Below the pieces are notes generated by a model. That model worked only from the letters and a program-made list of their open reading frames with translations. It had not been told where the DNA came from and searched no databases. Of a stretch of 64,000 nucleotides of DNA, positions 35,271 through 47,100 are shown piece by piece (within the stretch, counting starts at the first letter, position 1; every line of letters starts with the position of its first letter). This DNA is from Micromussa lordhowensis (taxonomy: Eukaryota; Cnidaria; Anthozoa; Scleractinia; Lobophylliidae). The stretch is from assembly GCA_964020085.1 (NCBI GenBank), contig OZ026598.1, forward strand, positions 18,128,201-18,192,200. The letters run 5' to 3'. Made by a program: the position numbers and the translations under genes.

Positions 35271-35529
35271 ATAGCCTGCAGTGGTTTGTAACAACTATTT
35301 TCTGCTGTAGAAAAATAAATTTTCTGCCCTAAATTGAAGCATCATTGTTAACTTACCTATAAAGTCAAACATCATCTCTCTTGTCGGCCGTTCCATGTTC
35401 TGCTTCAGAACCCTGGATTGTCAGTATTAAATTATTAAACCAGCGCATAGCTCAATTTCCGCTATATGAAGTATTACACAAATCCATTTGTAGTACGATC
35501 ATTGCACGTTTTTGACTACGGTCAGTATT

Positions 35530-36147
35530 ATGGGTATAGATTCGCAAGGAATCAATCGGGGAAAGTGTTCATGTGGTGAATGCGTGGAGTTTGTGAGAGG
35601 CAGTGGAGTACTTTGTGGCTATTGTGAGTGCGTCCCAGTGCGTCACGAGAAAGTGACAGATCCAAATTCCAGCACTACAAGCAATACACTAGCCTCCTAC
35701 GCAGACGCTCTTTGGGCTCGTCACGCAATATTCCTCCCGTGGGGGAGGAATATTGCGTGACGAGCCCAAAGAGCGTCTGCGTAGGAGGCTAGCACTACAC
35801 AAGATGGGCAAACTACCCAACCAAGAAACAACCCCTGGAATGATGTCTCACTTGGATGGATCCCAGATCCAAAAGGCGATTATACTCGCTTTTCCAATTC
35901 CCTTTTGGCAGAATTCTACCAGTGTTTTTGGGCGACATGTCCACTCAAAGAAAACTTCCGTCTGGAATTTATCAAGGAAAGAAATCGCCAGTGGAGTATT
36001 AAAGAGATGATCGAGAGAGCCAACAACAAAGTTTCCTATATTACTTCCATAAATCCAGCAGTGGCTGGAAAATTCCTGCATCAGAACTTTCAAGCAAAAG
36101 AACACGATTCGATAACAATTTCTTACAACATAGTCGGTGAAGGCTAA
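35530..36147 (+). pseudogene. Transposon ORF interrupted by a palindromic insertion
   Basis: The first half, from ATG 35530, encodes a Cys cluster (GKCSCGECVEF, then LCGYCECVPVRH) with CxCxxC and CxxCxC spacing, probably metal-binding. The frame enters the 104-bp palindrome and stops inside it at 35758-35760. The same frame resumes after the palindrome near 35809 and continues (WNDVSLGWIPDPKGDYTRF, FYQCFWATCPLKENFRLEF, SIKEMIERANNKVSY) to a stop at 36145-36147. So one gene was split by the insertion. The product is unknown to me; it is not a recognisable transposase. Confidence 0.5.
35689..35792. mobile_element. Perfect 104-bp palindrome (foldback insertion)
   Basis: Arms 35689-35738 and 35743-35792 are exact 50-base inverted copies around a 4-base centre (GTGG), starting CTAGCCTCCTACGCAGACGC. 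It interrupts the transposon ORF. Either a short palindromic MITE or an inverted duplication of the end of a larger element; the right flank repeats CACTACA found on the left, but the duplication is not clean. Confidence 0.9.
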
Positions 36148-37179
36148 GATAACAGAACAACCCTAAGAGTAGGTGAACTTGAACTGTATATTAATCATCA
36201 CAATATTCTATAGAAAGTGATGGTTGTGAAGGCTCATATTGGCAGTAAGATTTTGACTGCAATTGTGCAGGAAAAACAGACAAACATTCCGCTAGCCTCT
36301 GACTCAAATCCAGAGTTTGACAGCGTGACAGTGACAGCGACAGGGTAGAGGGCATTGTTGGATCTTCTAGTAACTCTTCAGAGCTTAATGACTCAGGAGA
36401 TCAGACAGCGGATAGACAACAGCTGGAACAAGAAACCATACTTGAGTCATGTACGTCACGATACGGACGGAAAAGGACACGAGTACTCCGAGAAAATTAT
36501 GTGCCATGGAATAATATACATGTACACTGTAGAAACCCAGTAACCTTGTAAAACTAGTACCTGCACCGAAATAAAAGAAACAAGTTGAAAAGAAAAAACT
36601 TAATCTGTTAAAGAAAAATGGAAAATAACATCACAAAAATTTCCATTAAAAATTCTGGAAAAGGTGTGTGATCCCTCCCCTAAAATAGCTGAAAAAGAGG
36701 GTATGGCCCTCCCCTTTAGTGCTCACTTTCACTGATGACCCTCCCCTCTGAGGCCTCAGCCCTCCCTCCCCCCCAAGAAGAAACGTATCTTCCCTTAGCC
36801 GGCTAATTCACTGGCCGTGAAAAATCTGGGTTCGAAATTGCGCCCTACCAGAACGAGACTATTTAACTCTAGCTCGGCCAGTGTTGACGATCGAAAAAGC
36901 GGGCGGGTAACTAGCGGAGTCCGAGACCGAGACCGAGAGCCTGGAACTGGGAACAGGCTAAACTAGCTAAACTAGGCGGGAAGATGCGGGACCCTGGGAA
37001 CGAAGTTGGAAATTATCTTCCTCCGAATCAAATGCCTACCAGCAGTATATAATTATTGCGCTTTTTCATTGCTTTACGGGTGTTTTCAGGACCAACTGAA
37101 GGTCTTGTTCCGTTAGGAAAATGAACCCAAAATTTGACTTATACGTGATTATGAACAAACAAGAACACCAAGTTGTCAT

Positions 37180-38188
37180 AAATTCGAAAGGACTTTATTA
37201 CAAATCCTTTTACATACAAGAACGTTATAAATAACATTTATTTACAAATCACATCACGATTTCTCTATAAGGAATGTTTCGAAATGACGAAATACTGAAG
37301 TTACAGAACTTGTCTTCGATTTCGCAATGATCTTTTGTTCCGCTCAACAAGAAACTCGTTTCAATAACGAACTCTTTAATCCCTACAAACAACATATCAC
37401 TTCTCGTGAATTGCCATACTACAGTTCCTCAAGCGTTAGTCGGGACAATAAGATTTTTTTAATAAGATAATTCTTCCATTTTGATCGATTCTTAAATTTT
37501 CATTATTTAGCTTCAGTATTGCCGCGAAACACCTTTGTTAGTGACCAAAATTTAATATGTATGTACAACTCTCTGATTCTTTTTTCGTTAAGTAGTTACG
37601 TTTTTACAGGTCTTTTAGATATCAAATTATTTCAAGACAATCGGCTCTTATAGGAAATAAACAAAATTATACCCAAAATCTACAAAACAGAGTGTATTAA
37701 ATAAAATATATTTTTAAAGTTTTTCTTATATATGCCATTACTCTATTTTCACTCCCTTTTAACGGTAAAGAATACGAGGGAATGAAGTCTTACTTCGCAT
37801 AGAAAATTATGTGTTTCAAGAAGTTCTTTTCTATCATTCGATGCTAATAAATGAAACGGAACGTTTTTTAAATCTCGTGTGTAAAACTGCACGGAAGAAA
37901 ATAAAATCACAAATTTCAAAAATTCCCCACCTAATTCATTATATACGTTTAGAAAGAAATAAATAGGTTATTTTTCTTCGCAAGTTTAACAGACCTAAAA
38001 TAAATTTTAAATATAAACGAAACAGTTCTGCCATCTCTATGTTTGTTGATAGGAAACGTGTAACCTTTTTGTAGCAATTAACGATTTATGAACAATATGA
38101 AAGAACGGTCTTTAAATTATTTTTTTGTTCACTTTGAATAAATTTCTTTACGGTTTTATTTCAACTGAGCACATTCTTAATAATTAGC
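37180..38188 (-). other. Probable RERE 3' UTR
   Basis: AT-rich sequence between the stop codon at 38189 and two candidate minus-strand AATAAA signals, seen as TTTATT at 37194-37199 and 37237-37242. No coding frame. Confidence 0.5.
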
Positions 38189-41100
38189 CTAGATATTCGA
38201 TAGGTCTATGATGTCAGGAGGTTTCTTGGAAGGTGAAGAGTACATTCCTGAGTTGTCCAGGGTCTTCTTCACGACATTTTCAAGTTGTGAAGGGCTCTGC
38301 AGATTTTTATGCTCCTTCTTAAGAATGTTCGAGAGCAAATGGTCGTTCATTTTTTCGCTTTCTAGTCTTTGTTGAGCTCGACTGTGTTGCCTCCAACACC
38401 GCATGAACTCCTCATGTGGTAACAGATGTTGAGGATGGAATTTACTCTGTTGACTCATCATAAGTTGTTGCTGTAGTTGACGATCGAGTGGTGTCGAGCC
38501 GAGCCCGTGAACCGGTACAGCGGCGTGCGCCAACTCCTCGGGGAAAACCCCGCGCGCACCGCTACCATGGAGATGCAACAGTTCTGGATTGTGCCACAGT
38601 GACGGGTGGTTTCTCCAAGCACTGATTCCCGGGTGTTGTAGATAAGCTTGATCAAGAGCCGATAGATTGGCAGCCTGCAAATTCTGAAGATGTTGCTGTT
38701 CGTGAGGATGAATGTGGAAGTGAGTGTGAAGATGAGAGTGCGAGTGTTGTTGAGGTCCGTAATACTGAAGGCCCGTCACAGGGTCTGTAATAATACGTCC
38801 TACGCCCCCCTTGAGGAGCGACTCGTGAGCTTGGCCACGTGAGTCCAATGCGCTTGGCTCCAGTGCTCGCCCCTGGCCCTGAAGATAGGAGATAGCAGGG
38901 AGATGATGGCCAGCGGACTGCATGTGAGCCGTACGATATTGCGCATACCACTCATCGAACCCTTCGGTAAATTTCGAGGCATTGCCCCTTGATTCCGCAC
39001 CGGGAACAACGCCCATCCCTGACAACATATGATATGGGAGCATCCTGTAATCCATGCCAGCACTCGGATGCGGGGGGAATCCCGGTATGCTGATCCCCTG
39101 GGATGACATACCCGGTGGGATGTTCGGCGGATACAAATGGTATTGTCCTCCAGACATCATGTTGCGTAGCGACGATTCGTAATGTGATGTGATGGTGGCT
39201 GGCGTGTCGTACGGTGAGTGACTGGCACTTGAACGAGCCGGCGCTTCCGAAGACGACTCCACTCTGGCCTAAAAGAACAAACAAACAGATGTCTTTGAGA
39301 AACACGTAACCATTCACACCGTGTGTCAGTTAAAATCGGTTCTATGTGGATTCGTTTAGGTCATGTGTCAAGTGCCACCAGTTGGCGCGAATGCACGTTT
39401 TAGTCGAAGGCAAACTTTCGTAGTCTGGAGAGCATAAACTTGCGATTAGGCGTATTTTTATTTCGCAGTGTCACCGTGAAAACAAAAACGCGTGATCGCA
39501 GGTTACGATGGCAAATTCCATAAAGTCATACGGTTAGAAAGTTTGTCAAGAAACTTCGGAAGTGTTGACACAAAATATCATCGTGTGTCTGTAGTTGATG
39601 GACAACCTCGCGCAAGTCGCTATTTTGCAACCAATCAGGAGTGACGCTGGTTACAAGTAACTGCTTCCAATTCTGATTGGTTTATTACGTACATTTGCTT
39701 TTGTTGTGATTGGTCCGATGTCTCATAGTTTACTTTGGTTTTCAAAAAGCATTTTCCGTGTTTAACAAAAAAGGCGTCTTTCAGCTTAATACATACCTCA
39801 GCCTTTGATGGCGACTCTTTAGAAACCGACGTTTCTCGAGAGCACGCCGGGTCCTTCTTCGGCTTCTCGGGATGCACGAAGATGACGTCAGTGCGCACAC
39901 AGCTTCGTCCCTCTTCGCCCGTAATGATGCGCTTAAATCTGGGAGGAAGTGAAACAGGCCCACGCTCTTCACTTCTAGTCCCGGCCGGCGAGCACGAACG
40001 GTTACTGGCGGCGTCGTCATTGTTGTTGCTACTATTGCTACAAACGCTACTGGCATCATGGTCTGGAAGTACACTGTCCCTACCCCCGGTAGTGCTACTG
40101 GTGTCGCTAGCGTTATCATTGGCATCTTCGTCGGAGTCCTGAGAGGGTGGTAGACAGTTAAGTTAGAGGACTTCCCTACATACAGAAAGCACACACAACA
40201 TAGTAGTTTCAAACAAATCGTAGAGTTCTCAATTTACCTGCGATTGAGCTTTCTTTCGTTTGTCTGTCGTTTGATTCTCAGGTGATTGATCCCGTCGACG
40301 CTTCTTTCCTTTTTTCACCTTACCCTGTTCAAACAAAATTCCAGTCACGCTTTTACATCATTGGTTGCTGTGGTCATTAACTCCATTCATATCACGGTTT
40401 GCGCATCGAAAAGTTAAGCCTGAATTTTTTTAGTTCGTCGTTTGTAATCCGTGTCAATCTTCTCCATCCTTAACCCTCCTTGTTCCTTTCTAGTTAATTT
40501 TTATCTCTTTAGCGATTTTCTCTCTTAGTAACCTATTATTTTCAGGTTTCCTCAGTTTTCAGGTAATCAAGTTTTGTAAGTAACTGAGCTCTTTTACCGT
40601 AACTGAGCTCTTTTAACGAGAAAGAAAAACACTGAATAGTTGCAGCAGAAAAGAAGACCCTAACAAAACAATCCAAACAAAGTATTGGTGAATTTAATAC
40701 CTTCTTGAGTTTGTCTTTTCCTCCGCTGCTTCCAGTACTTGAAGTGCTGCCACTTGATGGAGAAGGCGCCTTGTTCATTTTTGCTAATCTTCGGCTTCCT
40801 CCGGACGACTCACTAGTAGCTCCTAAATCAAGATTTTCATATTTAGAAGCCTGGATCACGAATGAATTTATATTAAAGACTTGAATGCGGTCTAAAAGCC
40901 GTGTTTTTAAATGTAGGTTGACTTTAGAGAAATTCTGGGTTAACATCATTCGTGCGTGAAAGTTCTGCAGGAACTCGTTGAAGCTGGGAAGACACTCCCT
41001 GAGATTAATCGCAATAGAAAACCTTTTTAAACTGTTTTTTTTTTTACTTTTTTTTCGGATACTCAACTCAACTTCTTATAAAATACCTGAGCCACTACGC

Positions 41101-44100
41101 GCGCTCTCATTGGTCGATGGGTGTGTATAGATGAGAGTATGTAAACACGGTTATGACGTTTAAGATTCGCGCGTATTTTTAGGAATCATTTTATAAAAAC
41201 AATAGAGCACTTTTTCCGTGTTTATATAGCCTCATCTAAACACTCGGAGGGTTATTTCGGATTCGTCCACTTGTGTCTAAACGGCAAAACCAATCAGGTA
41301 CTAAAACGTTCTCTAGTGTAAATCTAGTCTGAGAGAACTTCCGAAACAGCATTAGAAACGCCGGTCTTTGAATGGAGTTTCCCTTGCATCTGACGATTCA
41401 TAAGACTTCCGCTCGTTTTTCGAAATCTTAAAAAAAAATTTAACAGAAACTAAAAAAAACGCTTAGCGTTCTCATTTCTTAAATACTTGAGCGGAAGTGA
41501 CGGATGTAAAATGAACCATAACAGCGCGCAAAATGTATTTTTGCCACAATTCACGCGCGTTGCAATTCCTGAGGAACGAGTGTTAAAATGATGTAACAAG
41601 CGACCTTAAAATTTTAAAAATACCTTCGACGGGGCTAGCAGTCTTGTTTCGTCCCGATCTTAGCGTTGTTTGCACTGGAGGAATGGCTCTTCTGCTGCGG
41701 AGAGCTAGTTTTCCATTCACTACGTAGCCATCTTCATCTCTGAGTTCCCTCTCCACGACAACCTTGAACATGTAAGGCGGTGGCTCGCGCGTTTCATCTG
41801 TCGCAGGAAGCTTGCCGTATTTCTTGTAGTAAATCCGACAATCGTCGCATAAAATCACCTTGTTTTGACTGCCGTGATGCCAGCTGCGAGACTCAGTCGT
41901 ATAGCAATGCCGACAGCAGTACAACCTAAAAATAAAAACACACAATAGGCTTAAGTTCGAAAATTGAAATTAAAAACAGTTCGCGCCCGAGACGTATACA
42001 CCACGCACGATAGAGAAGAAGTTCGTGCAAAAAGCGTGAAAACTACGTGTGAACACGCGAGGAACAAGGTGGAAACAGAAAACCGACTTCAACCAACCTC
42101 AAATCTCTTTCGCTGTCATCACTGTCATAATCGTCTTCACTGCAAGAGCTAAGATCAACTAAGGAAAGAACAAGTGAAAATGAGTTGAAACTTAAACTTT
42201 CTGCTTAAAGTCTAGGCCAATTTAATAGGGTAACAATCCCCGAGATTACGTTTTTGCTACTTACCGAATTCGCTGACGATGTTCTTGGATGTTCTCGGGA
42301 GAGCCTTGCGCCTAAGAACGTTATGTCTTCGACGCCTGTGTGGTCGAGAACTTAGCGCAGTAGGAGTCTTTTTCCACGTGTAGTAATACTCTACAAGCTC
42401 TCCCTGTAGGTCGCGAAAAAACGTTTAAATGAAAGGAACAGGTGATGGTTTAAACATATTTGAGCAGTGTTGGAAAAAAGACAAATATCTTTACCGTTTC
42501 TTTGTGAGAAAGCAGTTCCTTCCTGATCTTGTAAAAGTTCTTTCCATATTGCCTCAGCCCCTTGACAAACTTTTTCTAAACGAAAAAAAAAATAAACAGA
42601 AAGAAATGATTACCGCGAAAGAAGAGAACAAAACACACTCTGTCTCTGAGAAGGGAGGGAGAGGAGACAGCAAATCGAAGTGCGGGAGGAACTCTTCGGA
42701 CGGCTTTCTTAATTTCCTTAATGCTTTCTTAATTACCGTTTCATCATCAGACCATTTCTTTTCCAGTTCCTTGGGGTAGGGCTTCTTCACAAGAGCTTGT
42801 AAGGCTTTGGCTGCATCGTAGTTGTTCTGATGAAGCTGAGAAAAAAAGAACACTTCTGGTTGATCATCTATTCTGTATTCACAGTTCAACTTGAGGTTTT
42901 TTCAAGATCTCCCTTGGTCAAGAGTTGAAAGAAGGTCTTAGGGAGCTACTTCACGATTTGCGCACCTTGAAAAGTTTAGCTTAAATTTTTCAAGTTCGTC
43001 GTTCGTAATCTGTGTTAATCTTCTCCATCATTAACGATCCTTGTTCCTTTATGGTTTATTATTATCTCTTAAGTGTAGATCTTTCTTAGTAAACTTCTAT
43101 TTTCAGGTTTCCTTTAATTTAAAGGTGGTTTTGTAGGTGGCCAAAAAACTGAAAATAACGTGAATGAGCCCCTTTGAAAGAACTAAATCCTCTTGAACAG
43201 AAAACAACTCACCACATTAAGCGCATTACTTGTTGTTGCATCCTGAGACACAGCACTGTAGCCATCCTCAGGTGATCCACCATTACACATTCCAGCATAC
43301 TGCGCCATACTCCTTCAAGACACAAACATGACAAAAGATTAATTCCACAAACAAGTTAAAAGTTGTTGTGCAACAAAACAAGGAATACTCATAGACCATG
43401 TGATTACAACACAGCAACATGAACCGTTAAAAACACCAGTAAGTTTTACTATTCACCTCGCAGCACGCAGATACATCATCAACTCATAGTCATCAAGAGT
43501 TGGATTCCACATCTGATGAGAAAATAAAAAAAGTGAAATGATATCAAGAGAGTAACAGAGAGAAAGAAAAATAATAGCGGAGCTCCGGCGGCCCGAAGGG
43601 CCGCCAAGCGGAGCCCCATAACCATATAGGAAAAAGAAACCCATGTATGGATTTTCTCATGGTTAATCATGGACAGCGGTATTGCTCGTGGGCGCGTACG
43701 CACGACGGCGACGACAACGACGACGACGACGACGACGGTGGAGTCGCGCAAGATGGCGGCCATAAGGGGACCTCTAAACCAAAAGGAGGCTTAATTTTTC
43801 GCGTGCTTTCTGGAGCTCAACGCGGCTACACAATATGCTAGGTCAGCTAAAGGAGTAACGTTTGTCGTGTTTACGTGGAAACTGGAAGATTTCCAAACTG
43901 GAAGATTTCTGGCTAATTTATTTAACTACAACTAGTACTACGCAATAGGGTCAATGCAATGATAAAACCTTGGAACAATGCTCACATGTTAACATCATTC
44001 AGATAATATTTTAGCCCAATAGTTTTTGGCAATTCTTTATTAAACAATCAAAGTAATTTTCACAATTTCCTCTGATAATGTTTTGATTTTTTAATCCACT

Positions 44101-47100
44101 CGTTTGACTTCTGGATTGAAAAAAGCAGTTCATTTCAGTTGAAAGAAAAACTAAACACCAAACAATATGCAGAAAACCTTGCAGCAAAGTTACAAAACTG
44201 AACTCAAAATTCAACCTTATCCTGGATAAGCCTAATCGGGCTACAGGAGCTCCGCTTTTAGGTTGACCTAAATCTATATATTAAAGTATGGCTCACAAGG
44301 TCAACATTCGACTGGGGGTCCATAGCATGAAGCATATAGGAATAGTGCTACTCCCCGCTGGATGAGACAGGTGACCAGCCAGCATTTTCTCAGATTGCCA
44401 TAACAACCATATCCTTTACTACAATAATTATTGGGTGACGAGACACCGCGAAAGTTAAATAGTTTGCTTAAGGACATGACACAGGATTCCCAAGGATATC
44501 TGATAATTTATCAAAAATAAATAAAAAAATAATGCACAACAAACAATTGAAAATTCGTACCAGCTCTTCTCTTGGTTTTTCAGCCTCCTCTGGACCATTC
44601 ATAGGATATGGACAACATTCTGGGAGCGTCGCCTGCAGTAATGAAAATAATGAACCATTAATGTACAGGTATTGAAAAATAACAGGTAAATATTGTAACA
44701 ACATTGAAACAATCCAGCAAACACCAAAATTGCATCTTATCATATTGATGTAAACATCTGTGGTAGGAGAGGGAAGACGGGTTGCTGAGTTTCAGTAAGG
44801 ATGGGTGAAGAGCGGACTTTTTACAAGTCCTTTCAAATAATACATGTACTTCTCTTGCCTGCTCTTGCTCAAGACCTTGTCACTCAAAGATTCTCGTCTC
44901 GGGGAGATGATTAAGCAAAGGATTGAAAAAGATCAACTTCTGTCAAGTCTAGGTGAAGAGGTAACCATTATCTAATGGACATGTGCTCTAAACTAATTTA
45001 GATGAAAATTATGCATTATTATTTTAAAGGCTGCTGGTTCATATTTGTTCATTCTTTACCTGATGGCTGACTCCAACTCTTATTTCACCTTTGGTATTTG
45101 CTAACCTCCTAAAACAAAGAAAAAAAGAAGACAGTGAATGTACAAATCAGCAGGGTTTGATCAAGAGTTATCACTTCCTTTATTCATTTCCTTGCTTTGA
45201 ACAAGTGGACTAAAGCAGATATGCTACGACTATCCTACTGTGATGTTTCTTTTATTCTTTTTTTTGGGTGGGGGAGGGTGGGGTGCAGCTCAAGAAGAAA
45301 TGTCATAGTGGCATAGCCATCTAGTCAAATGTTTTCTTTTTAACTATTTTTGAAATTCAACTTCTTCCAAGAGTGTTTCTTTAACCTTGAGTAAACAGAG
45401 AGTAAAATGCTTTCTATTTCTTTGATAACCAACCAGCTGCATCTAATTGACCAATCAAAACACCCCAAGTATAATTCCTGACTGGTTCATTTCACCCATT
45501 ACCTTGTCTCTGGGTTGTAACCAAGTACATAGAAAAAGCAATCGTCTTTCTGTATGTATCCTTTCACTGAATCTGTGATCTCCACAAATGGTCGCACTTT
45601 ACACTTTCCCCTAGGAAAAAATTAAAACAAATGAGCATATCAAGTAAGAAACTTTACTGCTTGTTGTACATGTATGTATCACAGAGCCTAAAAACAATAA
45701 ATCCAGCAGATTGCCAATAAATCCAGCAGATTGCCAATTTTACTTTATAATGGTAGAGCTCTGTCAATCCAACCACAAAAATGTATTAAATACCCAAAAT
45801 GCCAAAACTTGGCAAAAAAATCTGAAAAATGTATTTAACATGTATGTGCTTTCTTTCACATTGTCTGGGAGATTTCATGACTTGTATGGGAGACTGGGAG
45901 ATTTGTTCTGTATCTGGGAAAGTCCAGAAAAATTCAGGAGAGTTGTATCTAGATGGCATCATGCACAAAAATGATGAAAGCAAGAGCTCTGCAGATTTTG
46001 GGACGAAAAAAAAAATAATTAAAATCTATAATATGGAAAGCTGCTGCCATCACAGAGCAGTTGGAAAATCCTTTGACCATGAAAGTTATTTTGAGTCACC
46101 TTAGTGCAGACGCAGGATAGACATCTGTGGCATCTGAAATGAACAGTTCTCGCTCCTTGACAGCAACATCCTCAAGAATATGGTCACCAGAACCTGAAAA
46201 CAAATTTCAAATGTCAGCTGTTTGACTCTAGTCCTCAACAGCAATCAGCATGTTATTTGTCTAAAAATGTCCTGGTCTGTTATGAAAACCTCGTATAGCA
46301 AATAGGATTCTTGTTAAGACGTGTGTGAAAAAGAGAAATTTAGGGAAAAACGGGTCTTTTGAAATTACCTTTGACTGTCCTTGTCTCAAGATGGTCAAGG
46401 CTGTTACTAAGGAGGGGGTATGTGGTCAGGGTGTGGCGTAAATTTCAATTATGCTACTTAGCTTCTTTCTCAAGTTCCAATAATATCTAGACTAACAACA
46501 AAATGTCACATAAACTGGTTATAACAGGTTTTGCTTTCAAAATAACATTTAAATTTAGATACATCTTAATTAACAAACTTTTAAGAGTTAACCAATCAGC
46601 TGTATGCACTGAGGCTACTTTTTTCTCAAATGCTGTCCTTTTAACCATCTTTTTTTCTATTTTATAAGCAATAATGAGCAATTTTAACTTGCTTTTATTT
46701 TTCCAAGTTTATTGACATACTAAAAACAACTTGACAGTTAGAACAACTAAAATGATAAATGTGGAAAAGGTGTCATTATTTTACCGGGAAAACTGCAGCT
46801 GCCTACATAGATTTAGATATATTCCAAAAAATAACATACCATTTTCTGCATTTCTATCCTGAATCAACAGCTGGTAGACTGATTCTGGGACCTCAGAAGG
46901 ACGATAGTACCATCTTACTACGACAACAAGAGAGTCTCGCTTGCTCTGCTGAAAAATACAGAAGTTACGTTACCTACAAACCTTATCATACTTTCTTATC
47001 TTTACCATTGGAAATTTAAATAGAAGTTCTAAACTACTAAGCTGCCTTGAAATTCATTTTCTTATTATTTGTTTTGTCATCTGAAAAGCTTTGTATTGAA

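Larger units (their letters stand above)
34802..36794 (+). mobile_element. About 2-kb element with TTA duplication and G-rich ends (PIF/Harbinger-like?)
   Basis: TTA at 34799-34801 and 36795-36797 flanks inverted ends of about 27 bp: left GGGAAGGTACGTTTTTTCTT, and the right end as complement GGGAAGATACGTTTCTTCTT, both running into a G tract. A 3-bp TWA duplication with GG-starting ends is typical of PIF/Harbinger. The interior has one broken ORF with no DDE transposase visible, so it is a non-autonomous or decayed copy. It sits directly beside the right end of the 34024-34792 element. Confidence 0.65.

Noticed and set aside
42429..42779. Plus-strand open frame of 116 codons
   Set aside because: Antisense shadow of RERE exons 10 and 11, which encode the SANT domain on the other strand.
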